Source of the DNA: Bacteroidia bacterium
GTDB lineage: Bacteria > Bacteroidota > Bacteroidia > Bacteroidales > Prolixibacteraceae
DNA: 64,000 nucleotides
Direction of reading: 5' to 3'
Assembly (NCBI GenBank): GCA_026391655.1
Contig: JAPLDR010000055.1
Coordinates: 1 to 64,000 of the forward strand
Made by a program: the position numbers and the translations under genes. Shown one piece after another: positions 35,097 through 44,500 of this stretch. Below the pieces are notes generated by a model. That model had not been told where the DNA came from. It searched no databases and saw only the letters and a program-made list of their open reading frames with translations. Every line of letters starts with the position of its first letter. The first letter of the stretch is position 1.

Positions 35097-36119
35097 TTAT
35101 TTTTCGGAAGTGGGAGAATAACTTGCAAGTATTTTAGATTCAAGCTCTTCCATTAATTCAGGGTTATCTTTCAAAAGTGCTTTTACCCCTTCGCGACCCT
35201 GACCCAGCTTTGTTTCGCCATAGCTAAACCACGATCCGGACTTTTTAATCAGGTTAATTTCAACACCCATGTCAACAATCTCACCAACTTTGGAGATTCC
35301 TTCACCATAAAGGATGTCAAATTCGGCCTTACGAAACGGTGGCGCCACTTTGTTTTTGACCACCTTAACACGGGTATGGCTACCTTGTACCTCTTCGCCA
35401 TCTTTCAATTGACCAATCTTACGGATATCCAGGCGAACTGAGGCGTAAAATTTAAGCGCATTACCACCTGTTGTAGTTTCAGGATTTCCGAACATTACCC
35501 CGATTTTATCACGTAGCTGATTAATAAAAATTACGCATGTTTTTGTTTTACTGATACTTCCAGTAAGTTTTCGTAATGCCTGGGACATCAATCGTGCCTG
35601 AAGACCCATTTTCGAATCGCCCATCTCCCCTTCAATTTCAGCTTTCGGGGTTAACGCCGCTACAGAGTCAATAACGATGATGTCGATAGCTCCTGAACGA
35701 ATCAGACTATCAGCAATTTCGAGTGCCTGCTCGCCGTTATCAGGTTGAGATATAAGAAGTTCGTCGATATCTACACCCAATTTTTGGGCATATGTAGGAT
35801 CGAAAGCGTGCTCAGCATCTATAAAAGCAGCGATGCCTCCCACCTTTTGTGCTTCCGCAATTGCATGTATTGCAAGCGTCGTTTTTCCTGAAGATTCGGG
35901 CCCAAATATCTCAATTACACGACCTTTGGGATACCCGCCAATTCCCATGGCCAAATCCAATCCTATAGAACCGGAATGAATAGCCTGTACATCATCTACA
36001 GGTTTATCTCCCATTCTCATAATTGAGCCTTTCCCGTAGCTTTTTTCAATCTTATCAATTGTAAGCTGCAGGGCTTTCAGCTTTTCGCTGTTGATCTTCT
36101 GCGTATCGTCCTTTGCCAT
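35097..36119 (-). CDS. recA: Recombinase RecA
   Basis: Protein of 340 residues, standard length. Walker [15 protein letters not shown] near residue 73; the MAW motif area [22 protein letters not shown]; Walker [14 protein letters not shown]2 region [35 protein letters not shown]. It drives homologous recombination and the SOS response. It follows bcp with a 14-base gap, so the two are probably cotranscribed. No SOS-box is recognised. Ends in a strong terminator. Confidence 0.98.
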   Translation of the reverse strand: MAKDDTQKINSEKLKALQLTIDKIEKSYGKGSIMRMGDKPVDDVQAIHSGSIGLDLAMGIGGYPKGRVIEIFGPESSGKTTLAIHAIAEAQKVGGIAAFIDAEHAFDPTYAQKLGVDIDELLISQPDNGEQALEIADSLIRSGAIDIIVIDSVAALTPKAEIEGEMGDSKMGLQARLMSQALRKLTGSISKTKTCVIFINQLRDKIGVMFGNPETTTGGNALKFYASVRLDIRKIGQLKDGEEVQGSHTRVKVVKNKVAPPFRKAEFDILYGEGISKVGEIVDMGVEINLIKKSGSWFSYGETKLGQGREGVKALLKDNPELMEELESKILASYSPTSEK

Positions 36120-36133
36120 GTTGTAATATGTAA

Positions 36134-36601
36134 TTATTTAATTAATAAATCATTAATAATCTGGTTGGTGTGTTCTTTCGTATCAACCTTTTTGAAAATC
36201 TTTTCAATAACTCCTTGTTCATTGATCACAAAAGTTGTTCGGATCACTCCCATATAGGTTTTTCCGTAATTCACTTTTTCGCCCCACACTCCATAAGCCT
36301 GAAGAATCTCCTTTGCTGTATCAGCAATCAGATTAAACTTTAATCCGTATTTTTTGACAAATTTTGCATGCGATGCTTCACCGTCAGGACTGATGCCTGC
36401 AACTTCATATCCTTTTGATAACCAAAACTCGTAATTATCATTAAGATTGCAGGCTTCTGCCGTACAACCTGGCGTATCATCCTTGGGGTAAAAATACAGA
36501 ATTAACTTCTTCCCTTTGAATCCTGCAAGAGAAATTGTTTCTCCGTTTTGATTAATCCCCGAAAAATAGGGAGCTGATATTCCTTCAACTAATTGTATCA
36601 T
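36134..36601 (-). CDS. bcp: Thioredoxin-dependent thiol peroxidase (Bcp/PrxQ)
   Basis: Protein of 155 residues of the peroxiredoxin Q family. The peroxidatic Cys is in [18 protein letters not shown] near residue 45, with the resolving Cys five residues later (CTAEAC pattern), and [26 protein letters not shown] follows. It reduces peroxides using thioredoxin in the cytosol. First gene before recA; a -7 box lies 30 bases upstream of its start. Confidence 0.93.
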   Translation of the reverse strand: MIQLVEGISAPYFSGINQNGETISLAGFKGKKLILYFYPKDDTPGCTAEACNLNDNYEFWLSKGYEVAGISPDGEASHAKFVKKYGLKFNLIADTAKEILQAYGVWGEKVNYGKTYMGVIRTTFVINEQGVIEKIFKKVDTKEHTNQIINDLLIK

Positions 36602-36630
36602 ATCTTATTATTTTAATATTACCAATAGAA

Positions 36631-36638
36631 CAAATATA
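36631..36638 (-). promoter_or_regulatory. Predicted -7 box for bcp-recA
   Basis: TATATTTG on the minus strand, 30-37 bases before the bcp ATG. A TTTTG further upstream is at non-ideal spacing. Confidence 0.45.
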
Positions 36639-36711
36639 ATAAAAAATAAGGATATGGGATCTCAAAAGACAACATAAAACAGAGAAAATTTATGGAAAAC
36701 AACAAAAATCC

Positions 36712-36732
36712 GCTAAAATGTATAATTTTAGC
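36712..36732 (+). terminator. Terminator-like hairpin in the leader of the TPR-SPOR gene
   Basis: An 8-bp stem GCTAAAAT / ATTTTAGC with a 5-base loop, followed by TTTTTATAATTT. It lies 27 bases before the ATG at 36759 with no plus-strand gene upstream, so it may be an attenuator rather than an end-of-gene terminator. Confidence 0.5.
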
Positions 36733-36758
36733 TTTTTATAATTTCTGAATTAAAAGTC

Positions 36759-38102
36759 ATGAGAGTTTCGTGTAAGAGCGTAGGGTTTATCGTTGTTTCA
36801 AGTCTGTATTTATTGTTTCCAAACCGATTAATATCTCAGGAAATAGCTGGCAATGAATCACTTGCTATAGAATATTTTATAAATAAAAATTTCGAAAAAG
36901 CATTACCAATTTTCACCCGGCTTATCAACAAATCGCCTGACAATGCGATGTATAATTACTATTACGGAATTTCCCTGATTAAAAATAATCAGTATACTAC
37001 CGCAGCAAAAGAGGCTTTGCTTAACGCTGTTGTAGATAAAACACCTTCGAACTCGAATTTTTATCTTGGCAATTACTTTCACGCCCTTGAAAACTGGTCA
37101 GAAGCCATCGACTTCTATAAGCGGTATAAAGGGAGTAACCAGGAACGCCGGGAGCTTGAATACGATAAATACCTCGATTTGTGTATGAAACACATCAACC
37201 CATTTAAAGTTGATAAAGGAGACGAGAAAAGTATTTTTGTTGACACAATCAAAGTTCCGACTGCAAAGCCGGATGAAAAAAATTTTCCTATTCCCGATTC
37301 TCTTCGGGTAGAATGGTTCAACTTCCAGATAAACAGTCAATTGATTTATCATAGCATATCAGATTTCAGAAGTGAAGCTGCAAAAATCCTTTTTACAAAA
37401 GCATGGATCGCCACAGGTAAAAATGATTCGATTGTAAAGAATACCGATATTCTCAGAAAAGCGCATGAGGAAACGCACAATGTAACCACTAGAATTGGTC
37501 TGGTACAAAGAATCGTCGATGCAGAACAGCAATCTTATCAGTTGCTGCGCGACCGGGAGAAATTTTTCGAACAGGCAAGGGTAAAAGAGGCAGGCTATTG
37601 GGAAAAGGCCGGAGCCGATGCGATGGCAACCTTTATTAAGGTAATTGCTGAAAGGGAGAAATCCAGAGGCGATCGAATGCTCAATGAAAAGAAAAAAGTT
37701 GAAGTTGCTTCCACAGAAGTAGCAGTAGCAATACCTGTTACAGAAATTCAGGAACCGGAAAAACAGCCGATGAGCTCAGATAATCAATTATCAAATCAAA
37801 AAAATATCGTTTTTAAAGTTCAGATCGGATCTTTTCTGAACGGTAAACAAACACCTGCTTTCAAAACGTTGTATAAAAAATTGTCGAAATTCAGAAAGAT
37901 TGATAATTATACCGACGCAAAAAAATGCGTTTTCTACACAATTGGAAATTTTACCGATTATAAGGACGCCTCATTGCTTAAAAATCAATTGATTATGGAA
38001 GGGGCAAAAGGCTCATTTTTAGCTGCTTACAAAAATGGCGTACGCGTTCCGGTGTCCAGTGTTGTTAAAGGCCTTTCTGCAAAACAAAACAATTTAAAGT
38101 AA
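36759..38102 (+). CDS. TPR and SPOR domain envelope protein
   Basis: Protein of 447 residues. Signal peptide-like start (VGFIVVSSLYLLFPNRLISQ). TPR-like repeats at about 30-130 (LAIEYFINKNFEKALPIFTRLINKSPDNAMYNYYYGISLIKNNQYTTA, FYLGNYFHALENWSEAIDFYKRY). A charged helical middle follows, then a C-terminal SPOR domain at about 345-425 (IVFKVQIGSFLNGKQTPAF, FYTIGNFTDYKDASLLKNQLIMEGAKGSFLAAYKNG). SPOR domains bind denuded peptidoglycan glycan strands, so a cell-wall or division-site role is likely. It precedes clpS by 11 bases. Confidence 0.85.
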   Translation: MRVSCKSVGFIVVSSLYLLFPNRLISQEIAGNESLAIEYFINKNFEKALPIFTRLINKSPDNAMYNYYYGISLIKNNQYTTAAKEALLNAVVDKTPSNSNFYLGNYFHALENWSEAIDFYKRYKGSNQERRELEYDKYLDLCMKHINPFKVDKGDEKSIFVDTIKVPTAKPDEKNFPIPDSLRVEWFNFQINSQLIYHSISDFRSEAAKILFTKAWIATGKNDSIVKNTDILRKAHEETHNVTTRIGLVQRIVDAEQQSYQLLRDREKFFEQARVKEAGYWEKAGADAMATFIKVIAEREKSRGDRMLNEKKKVEVASTEVAVAIPVTEIQEPEKQPMSSDNQLSNQKNIVFKVQIGSFLNGKQTPAFKTLYKKLSKFRKIDNYTDAKKCVFYTIGNFTDYKDASLLKNQLIMEGAKGSFLAAYKNGVRVPVSSVVKGLSAKQNNLK

Positions 38103-38113
38103 TATCGAATTGT

Positions 38114-38389
38114 ATGAGCATTGAGAAGCAAAAAGATCAGATATCACCGACAGATCTGGACAAGGATCATGTTTGCACATTGGAGTTGCACAATGATGAT
38201 TATCATACGTTTGATTACGTCATCGAATCACTCATCGAAATATGCGATCTTGATAAGATTCAGGCTACCCAATGTACTTATCTGATACATTACAAAGGTA
38301 AATGTGATATAAAAAAAGGATCAAAGTCCTATTTGCTCCCTTTGCGAAGAGCACTGGCCAAACGCGATCTTAAAGCTGTAATTAAATAA
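38114..38389 (+). CDS. clpS: ATP-dependent Clp protease adaptor ClpS
   Basis: Protein of 91 residues. The ClpS core is CTLELHNDDYHTFDYVIESLIEICDLDKIQATQCTYLIHYKGKCDI, with the N-degron-binding LHNDDYHTFD. It delivers N-end-rule substrates to ClpA-type unfoldases. It follows the SPOR gene with an 11-base gap. Its last 61 bases overlap the 3' end of the convergent methyltransferase gene. Confidence 0.9.
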   Translation: MSIEKQKDQISPTDLDKDHVCTLELHNDDYHTFDYVIESLIEICDLDKIQATQCTYLIHYKGKCDIKKGSKSYLLPLRRALAKRDLKAVIK

Positions 38390-39048
38390 TGAAATGGAAG
38401 GGTGAAAGTCCGTTTATTATTTTTGGCGAAAAATTTTAACTTGCTAAATATCAGCGGAAAATCGATTTGCTCCTTTTTAGGAAATAACGCATTTGTCTGT
38501 TCCATATAAACGCGGTATTCGTTACCAAAATGACTGATCAGTTGCCGCTCTTCGCGTTGAACCCGGTGAAGATAGAATGGGATCGCGAGGACCAGAAAGG
38601 CAGGACCAACAATCCAGTTTTGCAACATAAATACCTGAGCTACAGCAATTGCAACAAAAGCCGCATACATCGGGTGTCGTACCCATTTGAAAACACCCGT
38701 TGTGATCAACTGATGATTCTCTTTGATCTCCAAACCTGGTGACCAATACTTCCCTAAATCGGCGTGAGCCCTGAAAAAAAGCCATACCCCAAATCCATAG
38801 AGCATTGTTGAAGGAAAACCTAACCATTTCGGAAGATTATAATCGAAGAATGAAAACCACGTAGAAAAAACATAAAGAATAGGAAGTAGCTGAAAACCAA
38901 CGAATATAAACAACAGAAACAGACGTTCTTTTTTATTAAAATAACGCTGGTGTTTTTCTGTCACATAATACTGAACGTAATACGAACGAAGAATAATCTG
39001 CAAAACAAATCCGCACAAAAATATTATCTCGAGATAAGCACGATCCAT
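38329..39048 (-). CDS. Isoprenylcysteine carboxyl methyltransferase-family membrane protein
   Basis: Protein of 239 residues with four or five predicted membrane helices (EIIFLCGFVLQIILRSYYV, LFLLFIFVGFQLLPILYVFS, SAM-binding region). Family marks are GLEIKENHQLITTGVFKWVRHPMYAAF around residue 115 and the C-terminal IPFYLHRVQREERQLISHFGNEYRVYMEQT. These are the ICMT/PEMT-type motifs (His-Pro, Glu-Glu-x-x-L, Tyr-x-x-Tyr). The substrate in bacteria is usually unknown. The last 45 residues extend beyond the usual family end and lie across the clpS 3' end. Confidence 0.85.
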   Translation of the reverse strand: MDRAYLEIIFLCGFVLQIILRSYYVQYYVTEKHQRYFNKKERLFLLFIFVGFQLLPILYVFSTWFSFFDYNLPKWLGFPSTMLYGFGVWLFFRAHADLGKYWSPGLEIKENHQLITTGVFKWVRHPMYAAFVAIAVAQVFMLQNWIVGPAFLVLAIPFYLHRVQREERQLISHFGNEYRVYMEQTNALFPKKEQIDFPLIFSKLKFFAKNNKRTFTLPFHYLITALRSRLASALRKGSK

Positions 39049-39122
39049 ATTTTCAATTTTTATGCAAAATAAACGCTTTTTGGGATGGATTCAAATGTAA
39101 TCCGGGAAATAAATGAATAATT

Positions 39123-39164
39123 GAGAAGACGGAAGTTAAAAGACCGAAGTCAGAAGACGGAAGT
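39123..39164. repeat. Three degenerate AGAAGACGGAAGT repeats
   Basis: Units at 39123-39136, 39139-39150 and 39151-39164 in the spacer between the methyltransferase and GH39 genes. No gene in this spacer. Confidence 0.6.
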
Positions 39165-39206
39165 AGCTTTATTATCCGTCATTCATATTTTGGCCATATC
39201 GCATCG

Positions 39207-40877
39207 TTAATAGGTCAGTTTCACCAACGAAACAGCCTGACGCGGCAACTGCATTCTTATAAATGCTTCGCCATTACTGATATTTATTTTCTCAGGAGCA
39301 TTAAGCAGTTCCAACTGACCGGACTTTTCAAGAATGGTAAATTGGTCGGGAGTTGGGTTTTGGGGTGAACCTATCTTTTTCCAGACTTCATAGGAATTAC
39401 TGTGGTTACTGTCTATCCGAAAGTGAGTAAACACTGCCTTTTTAGATGGTATACCCTTGATTTTAAGTTCAACAGGTGACCCGGCATCTATTATATCGTC
39501 GTCATGATAGTTCCAGACCAATACTGTTACGGAGCTTATATCCTTACTCGCCAGTGCATTAATGTCGGTTCTCTTACCCCGGACACTTGAATCACGAATA
39601 GCGCTGAAATCATAGGCAAGATCTCCGCTCACCTCTACCCTGCTGCCAGTCATCATTCCCAACATCCTAAATACATTAAGAACAGGTTTGTCCACGCCAT
39701 TGGTAGCCAGATCGCGGAACCCGGCAAACCATGGCTGATTTTCGAATTCAAACGACCAGTTCACGGCACCAATAAGATTAATACCGTAGAAATCAGCCAA
39801 ATCATATTCCCGGGCAATGGATGCCGCCGAGTAGCTCGAATACATAGTGCCGTTTCGATAGGCATTTTCGGGATTGGTTGTCATGCCACATGCAGCACAT
39901 CCTTCAGGGTCGGATTCACCTATAATGACCGGAATATTTTTTATTTCAGGGAAGGAAGCAATCACTGCAAAGTTATCATTCATATTACGCAACTGAGAAC
40001 TCATACCCATGCGCACTTTACCATTCACTACTTTTGGTGAACCTTTGGCATGAAACGCCACAAAATCAAATTGTGAACCTATTTTACCTGTTGCAAAATT
40101 GGTATCACGCAGACAGTGCTGAATAAAAGTACGGACAAAACGGGAACCGCCGCCGGTAGTATGCGGACCACCTATTCGGGCTGTTGGCAAGGCACGTTTT
40201 ACGGCATCTGAAGCATAATCGTACATTTTGCAATACTCAAGAACCCTATCAGGTACTTTTAAATAAGCTCCGTCGGCTTCGTTCCATAGTTCCCAGTACC
40301 ATTTTTCAACTTCATTTTTTCCGTATCGGTCGACACTATGTCTTACCCATTGATAAATCAATTCCGCCCATCTTTTATAATCTTTTGGAGGATATGCCCA
40401 GCCGGTTTCAATTTTGCTATATGGTTTACCGGGAGCCCAGTCGTGCTTATAAGGTTTCGGGTTGGTAGAAAGCGCTTCCGGCATAAAACCTATTTCTGCC
40501 AAAGGCCTCATTTTACGCTCAATATAAGTATCGAAAATTTTATCGATGATGGTCCAGTCGTAAACCGGATTCCCATCTTTATCTTCGGTGTACATATTGG
40601 TGGAGCCCCATTTAAGGTCAGGTATACCATCACCGGTGTTCATGAGATTATGAGCACGCACATAAACAGGTACCGGACTTAATGCCGCAATCTCCGACAG
40701 CAGTTTTTTCCCATCTTTCATATAGGTGTAATTTGGCTCATCGTATCCAAACCACGCCCAGATTGGTTTCATCGGGCCTTTTTCTTTGGTCAGGTCAACT
40801 TGTATGACTATGGGTTTATTTTGACAGTAAACAACAAGTGAAAAAATGACAAGAAAGAATGTAAGTGTCAGTTTCAT
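39207..40877 (-). CDS. GH39-type glycoside hydrolase (beta-xylosidase-like), secreted
   Basis: Protein of 556 residues. Signal peptide MKLTLTFFLVIFSLVVYC. The (beta/alpha)8 barrel carries the acid/base Glu in WYWELWNEADGAYL near residue 200 and a likely nucleophile Glu in IPVIIGESDPEGC near residue 315. These are the spacing and context of GH39 beta-xylosidases and related enzymes. The C-terminal 150 residues form a beta-sandwich accessory domain (VTVLVWNYHDDDIIDAGSPVELKIKG). No T9SS tail. It starts 82 bases downstream of the giant protein's true stop, so they may be cotranscribed. Xylan or a related hemicellulose is the suggested substrate. Confidence 0.8.
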   Translation of the reverse strand: MKLTLTFFLVIFSLVVYCQNKPIVIQVDLTKEKGPMKPIWAWFGYDEPNYTYMKDGKKLLSEIAALSPVPVYVRAHNLMNTGDGIPDLKWGSTNMYTEDKDGNPVYDWTIIDKIFDTYIERKMRPLAEIGFMPEALSTNPKPYKHDWAPGKPYSKIETGWAYPPKDYKRWAELIYQWVRHSVDRYGKNEVEKWYWELWNEADGAYLKVPDRVLEYCKMYDYASDAVKRALPTARIGGPHTTGGGSRFVRTFIQHCLRDTNFATGKIGSQFDFVAFHAKGSPKVVNGKVRMGMSSQLRNMNDNFAVIASFPEIKNIPVIIGESDPEGCAACGMTTNPENAYRNGTMYSSYSAASIAREYDLADFYGINLIGAVNWSFEFENQPWFAGFRDLATNGVDKPVLNVFRMLGMMTGSRVEVSGDLAYDFSAIRDSSVRGKRTDINALASKDISSVTVLVWNYHDDDIIDAGSPVELKIKGIPSKKAVFTHFRIDSNHSNSYEVWKKIGSPQNPTPDQFTILEKSGQLELLNAPEKINISNGEAFIRMQLPRQAVSLVKLTY

Positions 40878-40959
40878 TTAGTAAATATCTTTAGAGACTC
40901 TTTAAGTTTTTTTGAGTAAGGAAGGTGAATATTGATAGCTAATATTTTCCCCGGAGGAT

Positions 40960-41554
40960 TTAATCTTCCAGTACGAATTTGATTGTTTTTTTCTGGTTTC
41001 GGTCAATGATGGTAAGTAAGTATACTCCGGCCGCCATATCCCGAAGCATCCAGCTGGTTCTGGAGCTGATTTTTAGCATTCAAATTAGCCAATAGCTTGC
41101 CGTTTACGGAATAGAGGTAGAAACGTGCATCAGAACTCACTTCTCCGTTTATATAAATGGTCTTTGCAATTGAACGAACTTTAAGCTCATTATTAGCTGG
41201 TTGAGTTGATCCGATCGCATCGTATGTATGAAGGAAGAACCTGCCTGTCCCTTTTGTATTTTGATCCAGGGTAGCCGTATAGGTTGCACCTTTGAGATCA
41301 AGCCTGATAAAAATTTTGGTTAACCTGTCCTCCAGTACTGCCTGACATCCTGAAGGCAGGTTGACCGTTTCGGCCTTAAATGTAATCTGACCTCCGGCTT
41401 TATAATCAATCCCCAGTGGAATCACGTACTGATCGTAATCCTGATCGGGAAGACATTGCAAGGTATAATCTATTGCATTATCTTCCACCAATTTAGAATA
41501 AACTGAAAAGTCCGGATTTGCTATATACAGGCCTGCATCATAACCAGGATCCAT
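40960..41554 (-). pseudogene. Detached 3' end of the giant surface protein, with T9SS sorting domain
   Basis: The downstream end of the giant gene lies in a different frame. From about 41620 the frame reads TECSSARDQTSSSSTEIKFVTNTTKGMDPGYDAGLYIANPDFSVYSKL. Homology then runs to QLDASG at about 41040, where an extra base shifts back to the original frame: MAAGVYLLTII then KTIKFVLED and stop TAA at 40960-40962. The last about 75 residues (from TIYINGEVSSDARFYLYSVNGKLLA) are a type A T9SS C-terminal sorting domain. Within this segment, 41003-41554 is open for 183 codons. Read together with 41521-56010 it restores one protein of about 5,016 residues. Two indels of -1 and +1 could be sequencing errors. 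Confidence 0.85.
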
Positions 41555-44500
41555 TCCTTTGGTAGTATTTGTAACGAATTTGATCTCCGTTGAGCTTGAT
41601 GATGTCTGATCCCTGGCAGAGCTGCATTCGGTAATTGCATAGCTTTGGTAAACGTTACAGCCCCTCCGCCAGTTTTCGATTTGACAAAGAATCCCTGAGC
41701 AGTTTGCACACTTGTGATCGTGGTTGCATTATTTATGACAATATATTCAGGTGTAGTATGGCTGGTCGTTATATTGTTGGTATCCCAAAGATAAACAGCA
41801 ATATAGTTAGGATCAAGCTGACTTATATTTGTCGCATTTAAAAAGCCATCGTTGGCGACATCCCGAATATTGAGTGCGCAGGTAAAAGGATTTCCAATAC
41901 AGTTCCATCCCCAGTCGGGTGCAATACCTGTTCTGGTCAGAGTAACATTAACCGTATTAAGATTTGGAATCCCTGTGGCATCGACTCTGCCTGTACCAGG
42001 TATTACACCTACTCCAGGCTCATTGTAATTATAAATCGTTCGGATATTAAAACCTTTACCAAGCCCAATGCTACCAACAGTTGTACTTGTTGTCGGATAA
42101 TAAAAATATGGATTCCAGATATTGGTAGTGGTATTATAATCGCGGATACCTGCAGCAACTAAAGCATCCGGGTTAAGATTAAATAAATCAGGAATTTCAG
42201 GATTGTATTGTAAAAAATAATGAACCGACTCGTCTTTAATCGGTGAAGAATAAAGATGCCAGTTATTCGTATGAGACATATACCGCTCTACCTTTGCCGT
42301 CCCGTTTCCGATTGCACTGCTAAACAAATCACTATGAACAAATGATCCTGTCAAAACTGAATCAGATTTAAGAACTAAACATGACCAATAGTCAATCTGA
42401 AGTGGATAATATACCGGGAAAGGAGCACGATAATCGAATTTTGTATAATTGTCAACGGTAAGCGTGGCACCCGGAGGAACAGTAAGCACCCCTCTCGTAA
42501 TTGTACAATCGTGAGGGACATAAATGGAAGCGGTGGTTGCAAGCCATACACCAAATACATTATAGATACCCAGATTATACATACTATTGTTGAGATAACG
42601 ATTCATTTCGATGGTTTGCTTTGCATAGGGATCACCGGCATATACTACGGTAGGCATTGTAGTGGTGGCATCCAACCGGCCGGCAGGAGCGGTAATCTCA
42701 TGAAGCAAACGCATTGTCCCATATAGCGTTACATTATTTGAATTGTTTATCAGAATGTCATAGACCTCATCATTGGTAAATGTAGCCGCCGGAATTGTCT
42801 GAGCCAAAGTCCCTGCAAACTCGATGGTAGAGTATTGTGCCGAGGCATTAATATGTGCACTGCTGCCTAAATACAAGTTCCTGTTCACCGTGAGTTTTTT
42901 GTTGGAAGGTATAACCGTACTTCTGATTGTGGCATCAATAAGACTGCCAATCGTGCGATTGATATCCAGATGCAAATCGCGTATAGCGGCTGAGCCGTAA
43001 TTCGCAACTGTGGCAAATTCGACATCATCTCCGGCAGCCGGAATGTAACTTGCCGTCCAGTTACTTGCTGTGCCCCAGTCTATGCTGTTAAACCCATACC
43101 AATAGTTTACACGTACAGAAACCATCATGATCACAGTATTCGAAGTAGCCGGATTGCCGGTGACACAAGTAAGCGATGAGGTCAGCACAACAGTGACGAT
43201 ATCGCCGTCAGACAAAGTAGAACTGTTATAGGTGGGTGAAGGACCATTGGCTACATTCGTACCGTTCACTTTCCACTGATAACTTGGAGTAAGTCCGCCA
43301 TTTACAGGAGTTGCTGTAAAAGTAACATTGGTACCCGTAGTGGTCGGATTGGGAGATGCTACCAGACTTACACTGACAGGAACATTGGGATTAACGATCA
43401 GATCAACTGATGAAGTAGCCGGAAGTATTTGCTGAAATACTATATCGTCCAGTGCAAAATCGTTTCCGTTCGCTATTGTATTTTGATTAATCAATTCCAG
43501 GTTTAACGATGTATTGCTTCCTGAAGTTGCGTTATAAGTAAACTGTTTCCAGGAGCAGGTAGCCAGATCTGCAGTATAAACCGGTCCTACGGCAACTCCA
43601 TTTATATATAACTGCAATTGGGAAGGCGCCAGTGCAACAACACTTTGTACCCAATAAGTAAACTGGTAGCTGGCCCCGGGAATTACAGGCACAGATTGGG
43701 TCCATATTACAGCTCCTGCCACAGGAGAACCGTTGACCACCATTTGTTTTCCGGTACCTGTGGTATGGTCACCGCAGGAAATAAAATTCGGATGCTCTGA
43801 ATGAGGATCGACAAGTACATCATAAGTACTCTCGGGCCAAAGTCCGCTGGTACCAGGTATAGCAAGAGCATAACTGCTGCCAAAACTTGTATTTCCAGCT
43901 TCGAAATCACCATTGGTAACCAAATTACCGCCAACAACAACATTACCTGTTACAGTATAAGTTCCTGTCATGTCAGTTGTAACATTTGTTAAAACCGGAT
44001 TTTGAAGGGTAGAGTAAAAACTGTTCGGCCCTTGCCAGAAACGGTTCAAAATAGTTGATTCTCCTACGCTTGTCAGGTTCACCGTTGAGCCGGCACACGC
44101 TGTTCCTGGGCCTCCTGCGGTAATTAATGGCGAAACAAACACGATACCAACGCATGCAACATTTAGTGTTGTAGCACCTGATGCTAAAGCAATATTAACA
44201 CCCGTATAATTACCGGCAGACAATCCTGATTTCAGACGGGCATAAATGGTGGTCGGATTTAATACACCTCCGGTTTGTGTTAGTGTTATTGGGCCTGATT
44301 GATATGTACCACCAGAAGTCAAACAAATTTCGTAGTTCGTGGGAGGTGTGACACTTACATTTGCCGAGAGGGAAGCACCACTCACGGTAAACGATTGCGG
44401 AGAAGATGGCCCTGTCGTTGCCATATAACCAAATCCGGTAAGCGTTGTCTTTGAAACCATAATGGTGGCTGTATTAACTACTGCTCCGCTGCAACCAACA

